DNA from: Bacteroidales bacterium
GTDB taxonomy: Bacteria > Bacteroidota > Bacteroidia > Bacteroidales > VadinHA17
Direction: 5' to 3'
Assembly: GCA_025454775.1 (NCBI GenBank)
Contig: JALONU010000038.1
Location: forward strand, 1 to 37,128
DNA length: 37,128 nucleotides
Positions 7,413 through 16,657 of the stretch are shown one piece after another. Below the pieces are notes generated by a model. It did not search any database, was not told the DNA's origin, and worked only from the letters and a program-made list of their open reading frames with translations. Numbering within the stretch: position 1 is the first letter of the stretch; every line of letters starts with the position of its first letter. The position numbers and the translations under genes are program-made.

Positions 7413-9257
7413 CTAAAATTTCGGTAGTCCCTTGAGTATTCCGGTTAACCCGTTACGGATCCTGTTGAACACAGTGGTATCCTTTTCGCTGCCGAAATAG
7501 ATCTCGGAAATGATATCCTTATACCTGTCCATGAGGTAGTTGCGGCGAAGCTTCAGGGTTGGTGATAATTCTCCTGTCTGGGGGGTCCATTCCTCCGTGA
7601 CCAGACGGAATCTCTTTATCTGTTCATGTTCGCCCAGCGATTTGTTCACCTCCCTGACCTCCCTGGTGTATCTTTCTATTACTTCGGGCATATCGATAAG
7701 GTCGCTGTTGTCGCGGAACTGAATCCTGTGCTCAGCACACCAGTCGTGGAGGAAGGTGAAGTTCGGCGAAAGAAGGGCACTGGCAAATTTCTCGTTCTCG
7801 CCGATCACCATAGCCTGCTCTATGAAGATAGATTCCTTGAGCTTGTTCTCGATAACCTGAGGGGCGATATACTTGCCCGCAGAGAGTTTGAACATCTCCT
7901 TCTTCCTGTCGGTTATCTTCAGCCATTTCTCCTCTTCAAATACCCCTATGTCGCCGGTATGAAACCATCCGTCGGCATCAATCACCTCGGCAGTGAGTTC
8001 CGGAGCCTTGTAATAACCCATCATTACGTTTATGCCGCGGCAAAGTATTTCGCCGTCTTCGGCGATCTTAACTTCTACGTTCTCCAGAACCGGACCTACG
8101 GTTCCGAACCGTATTTCAGGTATCCTGAAGGGATTGACAGCTATAACCGGTGACGTTTCCGTAAGCCCGTAACCCTGGATCACAGGTATGCCGGCTGCCC
8201 AGAAAACCTTCTCGAGCCTTGACTGCAGGGCTGCTCCCCCTGATACCATTACAACCAGCTCTCCGCCCAGGGCTTCCCTCCATTTGCTGAAGATCAGCTT
8301 CCTGGCAATTCCCAGCCGGAACCTGTAGAAAGCAGAGCTGTTGTGCAGTTTGAACCTGAGACCGAGGCTGACCGCCCAGAAGAATATTGTTTTCTTGATC
8401 CACGACAGATCCTTGCCCTTTGCCAGGATGTTGTCATAGATCTTTTCCAGAAGCCGCGGGACAGTATTGCATATATTGGGTTTGACCTCCCTTATGGCTT
8501 CCGATACGGTGCCCATGTTCTCGACATAATAAATGCTTATTCCCTTGTACTGGAAATGGTAATTCATCATTCTTTCGTAAACATGACAGAGGGGAAGGAA
8601 GCTCATAGCCCTGTGCCCGTACCCGAGATGGTGTGCTGTTGAAGTAGATATTGCGTTGGATACCAGATTCTTATGTGACAGCATCACCCCCTTCGAATTG
8701 CCTGTTGTGCCAGAGGTATATATAATGGTCACCAGGTCTTCAGGCTTTATGGCCGTCTTTGTTGCTTCCACCAGCGGAGCATATTTCATTGCCTCCTTTT
8801 TCCCGGTATCGGTGATCTCCGAAAAACTCCTCACCCCTTCAACAGGGTCGAAGGAAAATACCGAATTGAGAAGCCCAAGTTTCTCGGCGGTGGGTTTCAC
8901 CTTGTTGAAGATACCCTTGTTGCCCAGAATTATCGCCCTGACTTCGGCATGCTGAAGGATATAGCTGTATTCCTCCGTGCTGATAGTAGGGTAGATAGGA
9001 ACGTGGATCAATCCTGCCTGGGCAAGACCAAGATCGACGAAATTCCATTCAGGCTTGTTCCCTGAGATTGTAGCTACCTTGTCGCCCTTTTTGAAACCCA
9101 TTGAAAGGAGTCCGTAGCTGACCCAGTTTATATTGTCGCGGACCTGGTCGGTGGAGTAGGTTATCCACTCTTTGTCAACCTTTCCGCCGTACATATCCTT
9201 CCTGGGGTACTTTTCGGCATTGAGGCTGATGATGTCAAAAGTTCGTGTGATTTCCAT
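7413..9257 (-). CDS. Long-chain fatty acid--CoA ligase (AMP-forming)
   Basis: Activates long-chain fatty acids to acyl-CoA through an acyl-adenylate, at the inner face of the membrane. The 614-residue product has the ATP loop TIIYTSGTTGNSKGVMLSHK (about 178-197), the QGYGLTETSP motif, the DGWFHTGDIG adenylation motif and the hinge ITDRKKEMFKLSAGKYIAP with its lysine-rich A8 region. Length and order match bacterial FadD15-type enzymes. The track start at 9365 adds 36 residues unlike the family and lies upstream of a predicted promoter; ATG at 9257 (MEITRTFDII) is chosen. It sits alone between alaS and the DUF6452-like gene. Confidence 0.92.
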   Translation of the reverse strand: MEITRTFDIISLNAEKYPRKDMYGGKVDKEWITYSTDQVRDNINWVSYGLLSMGFKKGDKVATISGNKPEWNFVDLGLAQAGLIHVPIYPTISTEEYSYILQHAEVRAIILGNKGIFNKVKPTAEKLGLLNSVFSFDPVEGVRSFSEITDTGKKEAMKYAPLVEATKTAIKPEDLVTIIYTSGTTGNSKGVMLSHKNLVSNAISTSTAHHLGYGHRAMSFLPLCHVYERMMNYHFQYKGISIYYVENMGTVSEAIREVKPNICNTVPRLLEKIYDNILAKGKDLSWIKKTIFFWAVSLGLRFKLHNSSAFYRFRLGIARKLIFSKWREALGGELVVMVSGGAALQSRLEKVFWAAGIPVIQGYGLTETSPVIAVNPFRIPEIRFGTVGPVLENVEVKIAEDGEILCRGINVMMGYYKAPELTAEVIDADGWFHTGDIGVFEEEKWLKITDRKKEMFKLSAGKYIAPQVIENKLKESIFIEQAMVIGENEKFASALLSPNFTFLHDWCAEHRIQFRDNSDLIDMPEVIERYTREVREVNKSLGEHEQIKRFRLVTEEWTPQTGELSPTLKLRRNYLMDRYKDIISEIYFGSEKDTTVFNRIRNGLTGILKGLPKF

Positions 9258-9281
9258 TTTCCGGAGTTTTGAATCCGGATA

Positions 9282-9312
9282 CAATGCTATTATATTTTTC
9301 GAATTTATCCAA
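9282..9312 (-). promoter_or_regulatory. Predicted promoter of the acyl-CoA ligase gene
   Basis: On the minus strand: TTGG, 19 bp, TAGCATTG. The -7 box has one mismatch to TAnnTTTG and the spacing is that of Bacteroidetes sigma-ABfr promoters. Transcription would begin near 9275, about 18 nt before the ATG. Confidence 0.45.
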
Positions 9313-9419
9313 CTTGCTGATAAAAATGAATGTTTATTGAATTGTATTACATTCAATATCAGCAATATACATATTATTTAAAAAAGGATATATTTCGACC
9401 GCCCGGGATTATGGTCTGT

Positions 9420-12050
9420 TTAGCCTTTTCTGAGCTGTTCTTCGGCTTTTTTCAATGCCTTCGGCAATCCTGCAGGGTTCTTTCCTCCTGCGGTAGCCAG
9501 GAAGGGCTGTCCGCCGCCGCCGCCATTTATTTCCGGAGCAATTCCCCTGATGATCTCAATGGCGCTGAGGTTTTTATCTTGCACCAGCCAGTCGCTGACC
9601 ATTACTGCAATATGAGCCTTTCCTGCAATTTCAGACCCGATCACCAGTACGGTATTTGCGGAAGATTTCCTTGCCTCGAATGCAATGGCTTTCAGAGTGT
9701 CGGCCGTATCCACGCTTACGATGCCGGCGATAAACCTTATGTCATTTACCAGAAGCGCTTTTGAATCCAGGTCCCTGAGTATCGACACTGCGAAGGCATT
9801 CTGATACTTCTCGACTGTTTTCCTGAGAACGTTGTTTTCGGCGATGAGCTTCTCAACGGCCTCATTGATGTTACCGGGAGATTTCAGGAGCGCAGCCACC
9901 TCATCTGCAGCGGCCAGTTTCTCATTTATATATTCATCAGCCTTATCAGCCGTCACTGCTTCGATCCTTCTTATCCCGGCGGCAACAGCACCTTCCGATA
10001 TGATCTTGATGATGCCGATGCTTGCAGTGGATTCGACATGTGTACCCCCGCAAAGCTCCACCGAATCGCCGAATTCAATCACCCTGACTGTTTCCCCGTA
10101 TTTCTCCCCGAAGAGGGCCATGGCTCCCATCGACAGTGCTTCCTTCAACGGTATGTTCTCCGATACTTTCCTGCGGCGGTTTTCCCTTACCATCCTGTTT
10201 GCGAGCATTTCGATCCTTGTAAGCTCCTCCCTGCCTATCTTGTTATAATGGCTGAAATCGAACCTGAGTCTGTCGGGAGTTACGAGCGATCCCTTCTGCT
10301 CGACATGGTTTCCGAGCACTGCCCGCAGGGCATGATGGAGGAGATGTGTAGCTGTGTGGTTGTTTGCCGTCCGCAGCCGTTTCTCAAGGTTGACTACAGC
10401 TTTGAACTGCAGCTGCGGGAAAGCCGGAGCTTTTGCTGAAATATGGATGATGAGGTTATTTTCCTTTATCGTGTCGGTTATCTCAATCTTTTCCTTTTCC
10501 GAAACAAAATATCCCGAATCCCCGACCTGGCCTCCCGACTCAGCATAAAAGGGTGTTTTATTGCAGACGATATGGCAGAGTTCCTTCCCCCTGGTGCGTA
10601 CTATCCTGTACTTGCTTATCAGCACCTTGTCCTCTGTCGTTTCATAACCGGTGAAAACAGTCTCGTCAGTTTCCCTGATCACCTCCCAGTCGCCGGCGTT
10701 AACTGTCCCGTCTTCCCTCGACCTGTTCTTCTGGCCTTCCATTTCCTTCTCAAAGCCTTTCATGTCGATGGTCATGCCGTTCTCCCTGAGGATAAGCTGT
10801 GTCAGGTCGACCGGAAAGCCGTATGTGTCGTAAAGCTCGAAGGCTGCCTTGCCGGGGAAGATGCTCTCCTTATTTTTTTTCATGTCGGATATTATCTTTC
10901 CTGTCATCTTCAGCCCTTTGCCGAGCGTTTTCAGGAATGCCGACTCTTCCTCGAAGATTATGGTGGTTATATTTTCCTGCGATGCCTTCAGCTCGGGATA
11001 ATGATCTCCCATTGTTTCGGCGAGGACACCCGTGAGCCTGTGCATGAAAGGTTCCTGTGCATCGAGGTAATTATACCCGTACCTGACCGCTCTTCTTAGT
11101 ATCCTCCTGATTACATAGCCTGCCTTGTTGTTCGAAGGGATCTGTCCGTCGGCTATCGAGAAGGCGACAGCCCTGAGGTGGTCGGCCACCACTCTCATTG
11201 CCACGTCGATTGCAGGATCGGCTCCGTATTTTTTACCGGTAACTACTGAGAGCTCCGCGATCAGTGCCTGGAAGATGACGGTGTCGTAATTTGATTTTGT
11301 CTTCTGCACCACCATGCAAAGGCGTTCAAATCCCATTCCTGTATCGACATGCCTTGCAGGAAGCGTTTCAAGAGAGCCGTCAGCTTTGCGGTTATACTGG
11401 ATGAATACGAGGTTCCATATTTCTATTACCTGGGGATGGCCTGTGTTAATGAGCATATACCCCGGTACGGATGCTCTTTCCTTTTCGTCCCTGATATCGA
11501 CGTGTATTTCCGAGCAAGGTCCGCAGGGACCTGTTTCTCCCATCTCCCAGAAGTTATCCTTCTTTGATCCCTCGAGGATCCTGTTCACGGGATCAGGGAA
11601 ACAATTATTCCAGTAGCTGAAGGCTTCATCGTCGCGCGGCACCCCCTCTTCGGCGGATCCCTCAAATATCGTTGCATAGAGCCTGTCGCGGGGAATGCCC
11701 AGCCTTTTTGTAAGGAATTCCCAGGCCCAGGCTATCGCCTCCTGCTTAAAATAGTCGCCGAACGACCAGTTCCCAAGCATTTCGAACATGGTATGATGGT
11801 AGGTGTCGTGTCCCACCTCCTCGAGGTCGTTATGCTTTCCGGAGACCCTGAGGCATTTCTGCGAGTTGGCCACCCTTGGGCTCCCCGGCTGTTTGTTCCC
11901 GAGGAAGATATCCTTGAACTGGTTCATGCCGGCGTTGGTGAACATGAGGGTGGGATCGTTCCTGACCACCATTGGTGCAGAAGGCACAACCTGGTGTCCT
12001 TTTGAACGGAAAAAATCGAGAAATTCCTGCCTCAGTTCATGCGACTTCAT
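9420..12050 (-). CDS. alaS: Alanyl-tRNA synthetase
   Basis: Charges tRNA-Ala and removes mischarged Ser/Gly. At 876 residues it has the full length of the family. The class II catalytic core begins ELRQEFLDFFRSKGHQVVPS and includes FTNAGMNQFKD and the GNWSFGDYFKQEAI motif. The editing-domain zinc site is complete: H565 and H569 in HTATHLLHH, C667 and H671 in CGGTH. The C-Ala domain ends with GGGGGQPFLATAGGKNP. The ATG start (MKSHELRQ) agrees with other AlaRS. It is divergent from the M23 peptidase pair across a 115-bp region; I found no clear alaS -7 box there. Confidence 0.98.
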   Translation of the reverse strand: MKSHELRQEFLDFFRSKGHQVVPSAPMVVRNDPTLMFTNAGMNQFKDIFLGNKQPGSPRVANSQKCLRVSGKHNDLEEVGHDTYHHTMFEMLGNWSFGDYFKQEAIAWAWEFLTKRLGIPRDRLYATIFEGSAEEGVPRDDEAFSYWNNCFPDPVNRILEGSKKDNFWEMGETGPCGPCSEIHVDIRDEKERASVPGYMLINTGHPQVIEIWNLVFIQYNRKADGSLETLPARHVDTGMGFERLCMVVQKTKSNYDTVIFQALIAELSVVTGKKYGADPAIDVAMRVVADHLRAVAFSIADGQIPSNNKAGYVIRRILRRAVRYGYNYLDAQEPFMHRLTGVLAETMGDHYPELKASQENITTIIFEEESAFLKTLGKGLKMTGKIISDMKKNKESIFPGKAAFELYDTYGFPVDLTQLILRENGMTIDMKGFEKEMEGQKNRSREDGTVNAGDWEVIRETDETVFTGYETTEDKVLISKYRIVRTRGKELCHIVCNKTPFYAESGGQVGDSGYFVSEKEKIEITDTIKENNLIIHISAKAPAFPQLQFKAVVNLEKRLRTANNHTATHLLHHALRAVLGNHVEQKGSLVTPDRLRFDFSHYNKIGREELTRIEMLANRMVRENRRRKVSENIPLKEALSMGAMALFGEKYGETVRVIEFGDSVELCGGTHVESTASIGIIKIISEGAVAAGIRRIEAVTADKADEYINEKLAAADEVAALLKSPGNINEAVEKLIAENNVLRKTVEKYQNAFAVSILRDLDSKALLVNDIRFIAGIVSVDTADTLKAIAFEARKSSANTVLVIGSEIAGKAHIAVMVSDWLVQDKNLSAIEIIRGIAPEINGGGGGQPFLATAGGKNPAGLPKALKKAEEQLRKG

Positions 12051-12093
12051 ACTTAATCACCTATGAATTATGTTAATATACCCTTAAATTGGC

Positions 12094-12123
12094 TTGTAAA
12101 ATTAGTTTTTTTGTTTAGATTTG
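12094..12123 (+). promoter_or_regulatory. Predicted promoter of the first M23 peptidase gene
   Basis: TTG, exactly 19 bp, then TAGATTTG (full TAnnTTTG match). Predicted start near 12130, giving a 36-nt leader to the ATG at 12166. One of the best-formed promoters in the window. Confidence 0.6.
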
Positions 12124-12165
12124 TCGATTGCCTGTTAAGAATTATTCGAAAGTCACCTCACAACA

Positions 12166-13131
12166 ATGGGGAAACGGAAATACTTTCTTGACCATAACGA
12201 CCTGCAGTACAAGCAGATAAGACATCCTTTCTGGAGGAAGATCCTTCATTCACTGCTTTGGATCGCCGCTTCCGTGGCACTTACACTTTTCTATTTAAGC
12301 ATCATCCAGAACCGCTTCGGATCGCCAAAGGAACATGTTCTGAACCAGAAAATCGAAGAGCTCAGGCTGAAATATTCCATGTCGAACCTGGATATTGACC
12401 GGACTTTGAAGGATATAAAAAGCCTTGAAAGCTCAGATGAGATAAGGTACCGGCCCGTACTGCAGATGGAACCAATTCCACAGACGATCAGGAATCCTGG
12501 TTTTGGTGGTGTTGACAGGTACAGAGAACTCAATGGCTACATGAATTCATACCTGATGCGTTCCACAAGGCAGAGGATCGAAGAGATAAAGAACATGCTC
12601 ACTGTCCAGAATGAATCATTCGTGCTGATAAGGGAAAAAACCGATGAATGGAAATTCGAGATGGATCACCTTCCGGCGATAAGCCCCGTCGACCCGTCCT
12701 TCAGGCTGGGCGACAGGTTCGGATACCGGGAGAAGCACCCCGTTCTGGGTTACGGAAGGATGCACTACGGACAGGATTTCTCGGTACCCTACGGTACAAA
12801 AATTTATGCTACGGGTGACGGAAAGGTTACGGAGGCAGGATATAATACAAGCGGATTCGGCTATTATGTGGTTATCGACCATGGTTTCGGGCTGGTATCC
12901 ATTTATGGCCATCTCAGCAGGATCAACGTTCCGAAGGATGCAAACGTCAAAAGGGGCGACGTGGTCGGGCTGAGCGGGAATTCCGGGACTTCCTCGGGGC
13001 CCCACCTGCACTACCAGATAAACAAGTACGGCACTCCGGTGAATGCAATAAATTTCTTCAATAACGATATAACGCAGCAGGAATTCTACGAAATGATCCA
13101 GGCTTTCGGATCGGACTCGATTTTCAGATAA
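12166..13131 (+). CDS. Membrane-anchored M23 family metallopeptidase (copy 1)
   Basis: A LytM-type peptidoglycan endopeptidase with an N-terminal anchor. The cytoplasmic start (~1-25) is followed by one transmembrane helix (27-47), a helical, probably coiled-coil periplasmic stalk (55-165) and the M23 domain (185-300). The zinc and catalytic residues are all visible: H200 and D204 in HYGQDF, H249 in YGHLS, H280 and H282 in PHLHY. It should therefore be an active peptidase and not an EnvC-like activator. It is followed 31 bp later by a close paralog with matching segments (SPKE, EPIP..., GG(V/I).RY). Likely role: cell-wall remodelling. The position next to alaS recurs in Bacteroidetes genomes. 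Confidence 0.92.
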   Translation: MGKRKYFLDHNDLQYKQIRHPFWRKILHSLLWIAASVALTLFYLSIIQNRFGSPKEHVLNQKIEELRLKYSMSNLDIDRTLKDIKSLESSDEIRYRPVLQMEPIPQTIRNPGFGGVDRYRELNGYMNSYLMRSTRQRIEEIKNMLTVQNESFVLIREKTDEWKFEMDHLPAISPVDPSFRLGDRFGYREKHPVLGYGRMHYGQDFSVPYGTKIYATGDGKVTEAGYNTSGFGYYVVIDHGFGLVSIYGHLSRINVPKDANVKRGDVVGLSGNSGTSSGPHLHYQINKYGTPVNAINFFNNDITQQEFYEMIQAFGSDSIFR

Positions 13132-13147
13132 TCTTTTCCGATTTGAT

Positions 13148-13155
13148 TATCTTTG
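13148..13155 (+). promoter_or_regulatory. Predicted -7 element of the second M23 peptidase gene
   Basis: TATCTTTG followed by CACCG, the classical form of this element in the phylum. The ATG at 13163 lies only 7 bp beyond it, so a transcript from here would be leaderless or nearly so. The -33 region is poor (TTTTC about 22 bp upstream). Confidence 0.5.
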
Positions 13156-13162
13156 CACCGTT

Positions 13163-14134
13163 ATGCCAAAATCAAGATACAGGTTCAATCCCGAGTCGCT
13201 GAGTTTCGACAAGGTGAAGCTTGGTTTCCGGGCTGTTATTCTGAGAGGCCTTGCCTATCTTGTCGGATCGCTGCTGGTTGCAGTGATCTATTACGTGGTT
13301 TTCGCCGCATTCTTCGATTCGCCCAAGGAAAAAGCCCTTCTCAGGGAGATTGACCAGCTCACGCTTCAGTATGAGATAATACAGAGGGAGATGGATAATC
13401 TCGACAAGGTCATCGGCCAGCTCGAAGAAAAGGATGACAACCTTTACCGCACTATCTTTGAGGCCGAACCCATACCCAAAACACAGAGGGAAAGCGGCGT
13501 TGGCGGGATAAACAGGTATGAGAGCCTTGAGGGCTACTCGAACTCCGGCATCGTCATTGAAACCACGAAGAAGATCGATAACCTGAAAAAGAAGCTTGTG
13601 GTACAGTCCATTTCCTATGACGAACTCTATGACCTGGCCAGGAGGAAGGAAGAAATGCTTGAGGCAATACCTGCGATAATGCCCTTATCGAATGAAGATC
13701 TCACCAGGACAGCATCAGGATTCGGACTGAGGATACATCCTATATATAAAATAATAAGATTTCATGCAGGCATGGATTTCACGGCACCTACGGGTTCAGA
13801 GGTCTATGCCACAGGGAACGGGGTCATTGAAGCCGTGACACCTGCACAGAGAGGACTAGGGAAGCACATAATAATTGACCATGGTTTCGGGTACAAATCA
13901 GTCTATGCGCATCTCGACAATTTCAATGTAAGAAAGGGGCAAAGGGTGGAAAGAGGTGACATCATAGGCTTTGTTGGAAACACGGGGACTTCCGTTGCTC
14001 CTCACCTTCATTATGAGATCAAGCTGAACGGAAAGAATGTCGATCCTGTCAATTACTATATGAACGACCTCACGCCGGCAGAATACGAAAAGATGATAGA
14101 GATAGTCTCAAAAACAGGGCAATCGTTCGACTAG
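13163..14134 (+). CDS. Membrane-anchored M23 family metallopeptidase (copy 2)
   Basis: A 323-residue paralog of the preceding gene with the same layout: N-terminal transmembrane helix (about 29-50), helical stalk (56-165) with SPKEKALLREIDQLTLQYE, and a C-terminal M23 domain. Active-site residues are intact: H201 and D205 in HAGMDF, H250 in YAHLD, H281 and H283 in PHLHY. The two copies are related along their whole length but clearly diverged at the protein level, so the duplication is old. It may be transcribed both from the upstream promoter and from its own -7 element. The CapA-like gene begins 16 bp after its stop. Likely a peptidoglycan hydrolase with a role overlapping that of copy 1. 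Confidence 0.92.
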   Translation: MPKSRYRFNPESLSFDKVKLGFRAVILRGLAYLVGSLLVAVIYYVVFAAFFDSPKEKALLREIDQLTLQYEIIQREMDNLDKVIGQLEEKDDNLYRTIFEAEPIPKTQRESGVGGINRYESLEGYSNSGIVIETTKKIDNLKKKLVVQSISYDELYDLARRKEEMLEAIPAIMPLSNEDLTRTASGFGLRIHPIYKIIRFHAGMDFTAPTGSEVYATGNGVIEAVTPAQRGLGKHIIIDHGFGYKSVYAHLDNFNVRKGQRVERGDIIGFVGNTGTSVAPHLHYEIKLNGKNVDPVNYYMNDLTPAEYEKMIEIVSKTGQSFD

Positions 14135-14150
14135 GCTTCCCCGGTATCCT

Positions 14151-15224
14151 ATGAAGATGAATCTTTTCACAACGCTTACAGGTCTCCTGATCGGGAGTTT
14201 TTTCCCGCTGAATGCTATTAACAATTATAAGGATACCACGGCTGCAGCAAGGACGGTGTCAATAGCGGGTGCAGGCGACATAATGCTTGGCACAACATTC
14301 CCCTCGCCCAGGTTCCTTCCCCCGCACGATAATCCGCTTCTGCTCCTTGGAGAGCTTGCAGACACTCTTACCGGTGCAGACATAACTTTCGGGAACCTCG
14401 AAGGCTCCTTCCTCGACGAAGGCCAACCGGTAAAAAAATGCCGCGATACGACGATCTGCTATCTGTTCAGGATGCCGGAAAGATATGCCGGAGCGCTGGC
14501 AGCATCGGGATTCGACTTCCTGAGCCTGGCAAACAACCATTTCGGCGATTTTGGCCTTCCCTCGAGGATAAAGACGATGATGATCCTCGATTCGCTGGGT
14601 ATCCGTTACGGAGGACTGATCGAGTACCCTTATTCATTCCTTGAAAGAGATTCCGTCCTTTACGGTTTTGCCGCGTTTGCACCGAATGCAGGAACAGTCA
14701 GTATAAATGAAACGGCGAAGGCTGAGGAACTTGTAAGAATGCTTGCCGATACCTGCGATATCGTCATAGTATCATTTCATGGAGGAGCTGAAGGCGCTGA
14801 TCATCAGCATGTAACAAAGGCCGACGAGATGTTTTACACCGAGAACAGGGGAAATGTACACGATTTTGCGCACAGTATGATCGATGCCGGAGCCGACGTG
14901 ATCTTCGGGCACGGACCACATGTTACAAGGGCCGTTGAAGTATACAGGGAGAGGTTCATAGCATACAGCCTTGGCAATTTCTGCACATACGGAAGGTTCA
15001 ACCTTACGGGCCCTAACGGCATCGCACCGATCATCAGGATTGAGGTGGATACGACAGGCAGGTTTATTTCGGGTAAGATCATCCCTGTATATCAGCCATA
15101 CCCGGGAGGAGCCAGGTTCGATCCTGCCGGAAGGGTGATACAGAAGATACGCGATCTTACCGCTGCAGACTTTCCCGATGCAGTGATCACAATAAGCGAT
15201 AAAGGTGAAATTTCATACAGGTAA
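14151..15224 (+). CDS. CapA-family protein (metallophosphoesterase-like)
   Basis: A 357-residue exported protein of the CapA/PGA_cap family, a calcineurin-like fold named after poly-gamma-glutamate synthesis; most members have unknown roles in the envelope. It has an N-terminal signal segment (LFTTLTGLLIGSFFPLNA). Family motifs follow in order: AGDIMLGTTFPS (metal site), FGNLEGSF, SLANNHFGDFG, IVSFHGGAEG, GADVIFGHGPHV and AYSLGNF. Partner genes for poly-glutamate capsule (capB, capC) are absent nearby, so a capsule role is not supported. It sits in a tight run between an M23 peptidase and a MerR regulator (5-bp gap), which suggests a cell-envelope function. Confidence 0.85.
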   Translation: MKMNLFTTLTGLLIGSFFPLNAINNYKDTTAAARTVSIAGAGDIMLGTTFPSPRFLPPHDNPLLLLGELADTLTGADITFGNLEGSFLDEGQPVKKCRDTTICYLFRMPERYAGALAASGFDFLSLANNHFGDFGLPSRIKTMMILDSLGIRYGGLIEYPYSFLERDSVLYGFAAFAPNAGTVSINETAKAEELVRMLADTCDIVIVSFHGGAEGADHQHVTKADEMFYTENRGNVHDFAHSMIDAGADVIFGHGPHVTRAVEVYRERFIAYSLGNFCTYGRFNLTGPNGIAPIIRIEVDTTGRFISGKIIPVYQPYPGGARFDPAGRVIQKIRDLTAADFPDAVITISDKGEISYR

Positions 15225-15229
15225 CAGCC

Positions 15230-15565
15230 ATGCCATACAAGGAAAAACCAATTGAGAAGCTCTATTATTCTATAGGTGAGGTGAGCAGAATGCTCGACGT
15301 CCCTGTTTCGACGGTAAGGTTCTGGGAAAACGAATTCGATATCCTGAGGCCCATGAAGAATAAAAAAGGCAACCGGATGTTCACCCCTGCCGACATCAGG
15401 AACCTGAGGATCATTCATCACCTTCTCAAGGAGGAGAAAATGACTCTGCCGGGCGCAAAGCAGAAGCTTGCCGTTAAGCGTGAAGAGACCGATTATAAAT
15501 ATGAGATAAACGAGTCGCTTCAGAAGATAAAGGAACTGTTGCTTGATCTAAGAGATTCGATATGA
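15230..15565 (+). CDS. MerR-family transcriptional regulator
   Basis: 111 residues. The winged helix-turn-helix is at the N-terminus (YYSIGEVSRMLDVPVSTVRF, then WENEF), and GNRMFTPADIRNLRII is the second MerR half. A helical dimerisation segment and a short tail follow (KYEINESLQKIKELLLDL). There are no cysteines for metal binding, so it is unlikely to be a metal sensor of the MerR/ZntR type. Bacteroidetes carry a conserved regulator of this form near alaS and M23 genes; its targets are unknown to me. Its stop overlaps the next start (ATGA), so it is coupled to the Nif3-like gene. Confidence 0.9.
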   Translation: MPYKEKPIEKLYYSIGEVSRMLDVPVSTVRFWENEFDILRPMKNKKGNRMFTPADIRNLRIIHHLLKEEKMTLPGAKQKLAVKREETDYKYEINESLQKIKELLLDLRDSI

Positions 15566-16656
15566 AACTTAAAGACCTTGTATCCTTTCTCGATTCGGCG
15601 ATCCCGCTTTCATTCCAGGAGGGATATGACAACTCAGGCCTTCAGGTCGGATCTCCTGAAAGGGAGGTCAGTTCAGCTCTGATTTGCCTTGATGTAACGG
15701 AAGAGGTGCTCAACGAAGCCGCATATGCCGGATGTGATGTGATCATTTCACATCATCCCCTGGTTTTCACTGCCATAAAACAACTGACAGGGAGGACCGC
15801 TGCTGAAAGACTGCTGCTTAAGGCTGTGAAGCAGGATATAGCCGTATATTCAGCACACACCAATCTTGATGTCGTTGAGAACGGCGTCAGCAGCAGGATG
15901 GCCGACAAGCTGGGGCTGGTAAACAGGAAAGTGCTTGTGCCTCTCAGGAACAGGCTTCTGAAACTGGTCACATTTGTTCCCGAAGTTCACGCTGAGGAGG
16001 TCAGGGAGGCTGTCTTCAATGCCGGTGCGGGCGTAATCGGCAGGTATGACAGGTGCAGTTTTTTATCACCCGGAACAGGAAGCTTCAGGGCAGGGGAGGG
16101 TACCAGCCCGTTTACCGGAGAGAAAGGCAAGGACCACTTTGAGAAGGAAGTCCGGCTTGAAACCGTTTTGTTTTCCCACCTGAAAGGAAAGGTTATAAGG
16201 GCACTGGTAGAATCACATCCATACGAGGAACCTGCCTATGACCTGTATCCTCTTGAAAATGAGAATATTGCTGCCGGTCTGGGATGCACTGGGGAACTGA
16301 AGGAGGCATTGGATGGAAAGGAATTCCTGGCTATATTACGCGAAATCTTCGGTGCCAGGGGAATAAGACATTCAGCACTGCCCGGCAGAAATATAAGGAA
16401 GGTTGCGCTCTGCGGAGGAGCAGGCGGGTCTCTCACCGGTGATGCCATCTCATCAGGAGCGGACGCCTATGTTACAGGGGATATAAGATACCATACATTT
16501 TTTGAGGCTGAGGGAAAGATCCTCCTTACCGACATAGGCCATTACGAGAGCGAAAAATTCTCGGCAGAGATATTATACGGTCTGATTACAAAAAAATTCC
16601 CTACATTTGCAGTCCGGTTTTCAGAGGTAAATACGAATCCGATTAATTATTTTTAA
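15562..16656 (+). CDS. Nif3-like dinuclear metal-centre protein (YqfO/GCH-I type 2 family)
   Basis: A 364-residue member of the NIF3/YbgI family. These proteins form hexameric rings with two metal ions per subunit; the name 'GTP cyclohydrolase I type 2' is used but the cellular role is not settled. Metal ligands are visible in ISHHPLVFTAIK (H64, H65), a short NLD motif near 100 and the C-terminal DIGHYESEKF. The extra ~100 residues in the middle (about 130-240, with LVTFVPEVHAEEVREAVFNAG and SHPYEEPAYDLY) are the PII/CutA-like insertion of the long YqfO form. It is coupled to the MerR gene upstream and followed after 1 bp by the zinc-ribbon gene, an association common in Bacteroidetes. Confidence 0.93.
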   Translation: MKLKDLVSFLDSAIPLSFQEGYDNSGLQVGSPEREVSSALICLDVTEEVLNEAAYAGCDVIISHHPLVFTAIKQLTGRTAAERLLLKAVKQDIAVYSAHTNLDVVENGVSSRMADKLGLVNRKVLVPLRNRLLKLVTFVPEVHAEEVREAVFNAGAGVIGRYDRCSFLSPGTGSFRAGEGTSPFTGEKGKDHFEKEVRLETVLFSHLKGKVIRALVESHPYEEPAYDLYPLENENIAAGLGCTGELKEALDGKEFLAILREIFGARGIRHSALPGRNIRKVALCGGAGGSLTGDAISSGADAYVTGDIRYHTFFEAEGKILLTDIGHYESEKFSAEILYGLITKKFPTFAVRFSEVNTNPINYF

Positions 16657-16657
16657 A

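Noticed and set aside
9366-9419. Possible terminator of alaS (GACC...GGTC with a later T run on the minus strand)
   Set aside because: The stem is 4 bp and the T run lies about 14 nt beyond it; not convincing.
10443-11099. 218-aa plus-strand ORF
   Set aside because: Lies wholly antisense to alaS; its composition (rich in Cys, Phe, His) is typical of a shadow frame.
14151-15224. Poly-gamma-glutamate capsule locus
   Set aside because: Only a CapA-like gene is present; capB/capC-type ligase genes are absent and the family is much broader than capsule synthesis.
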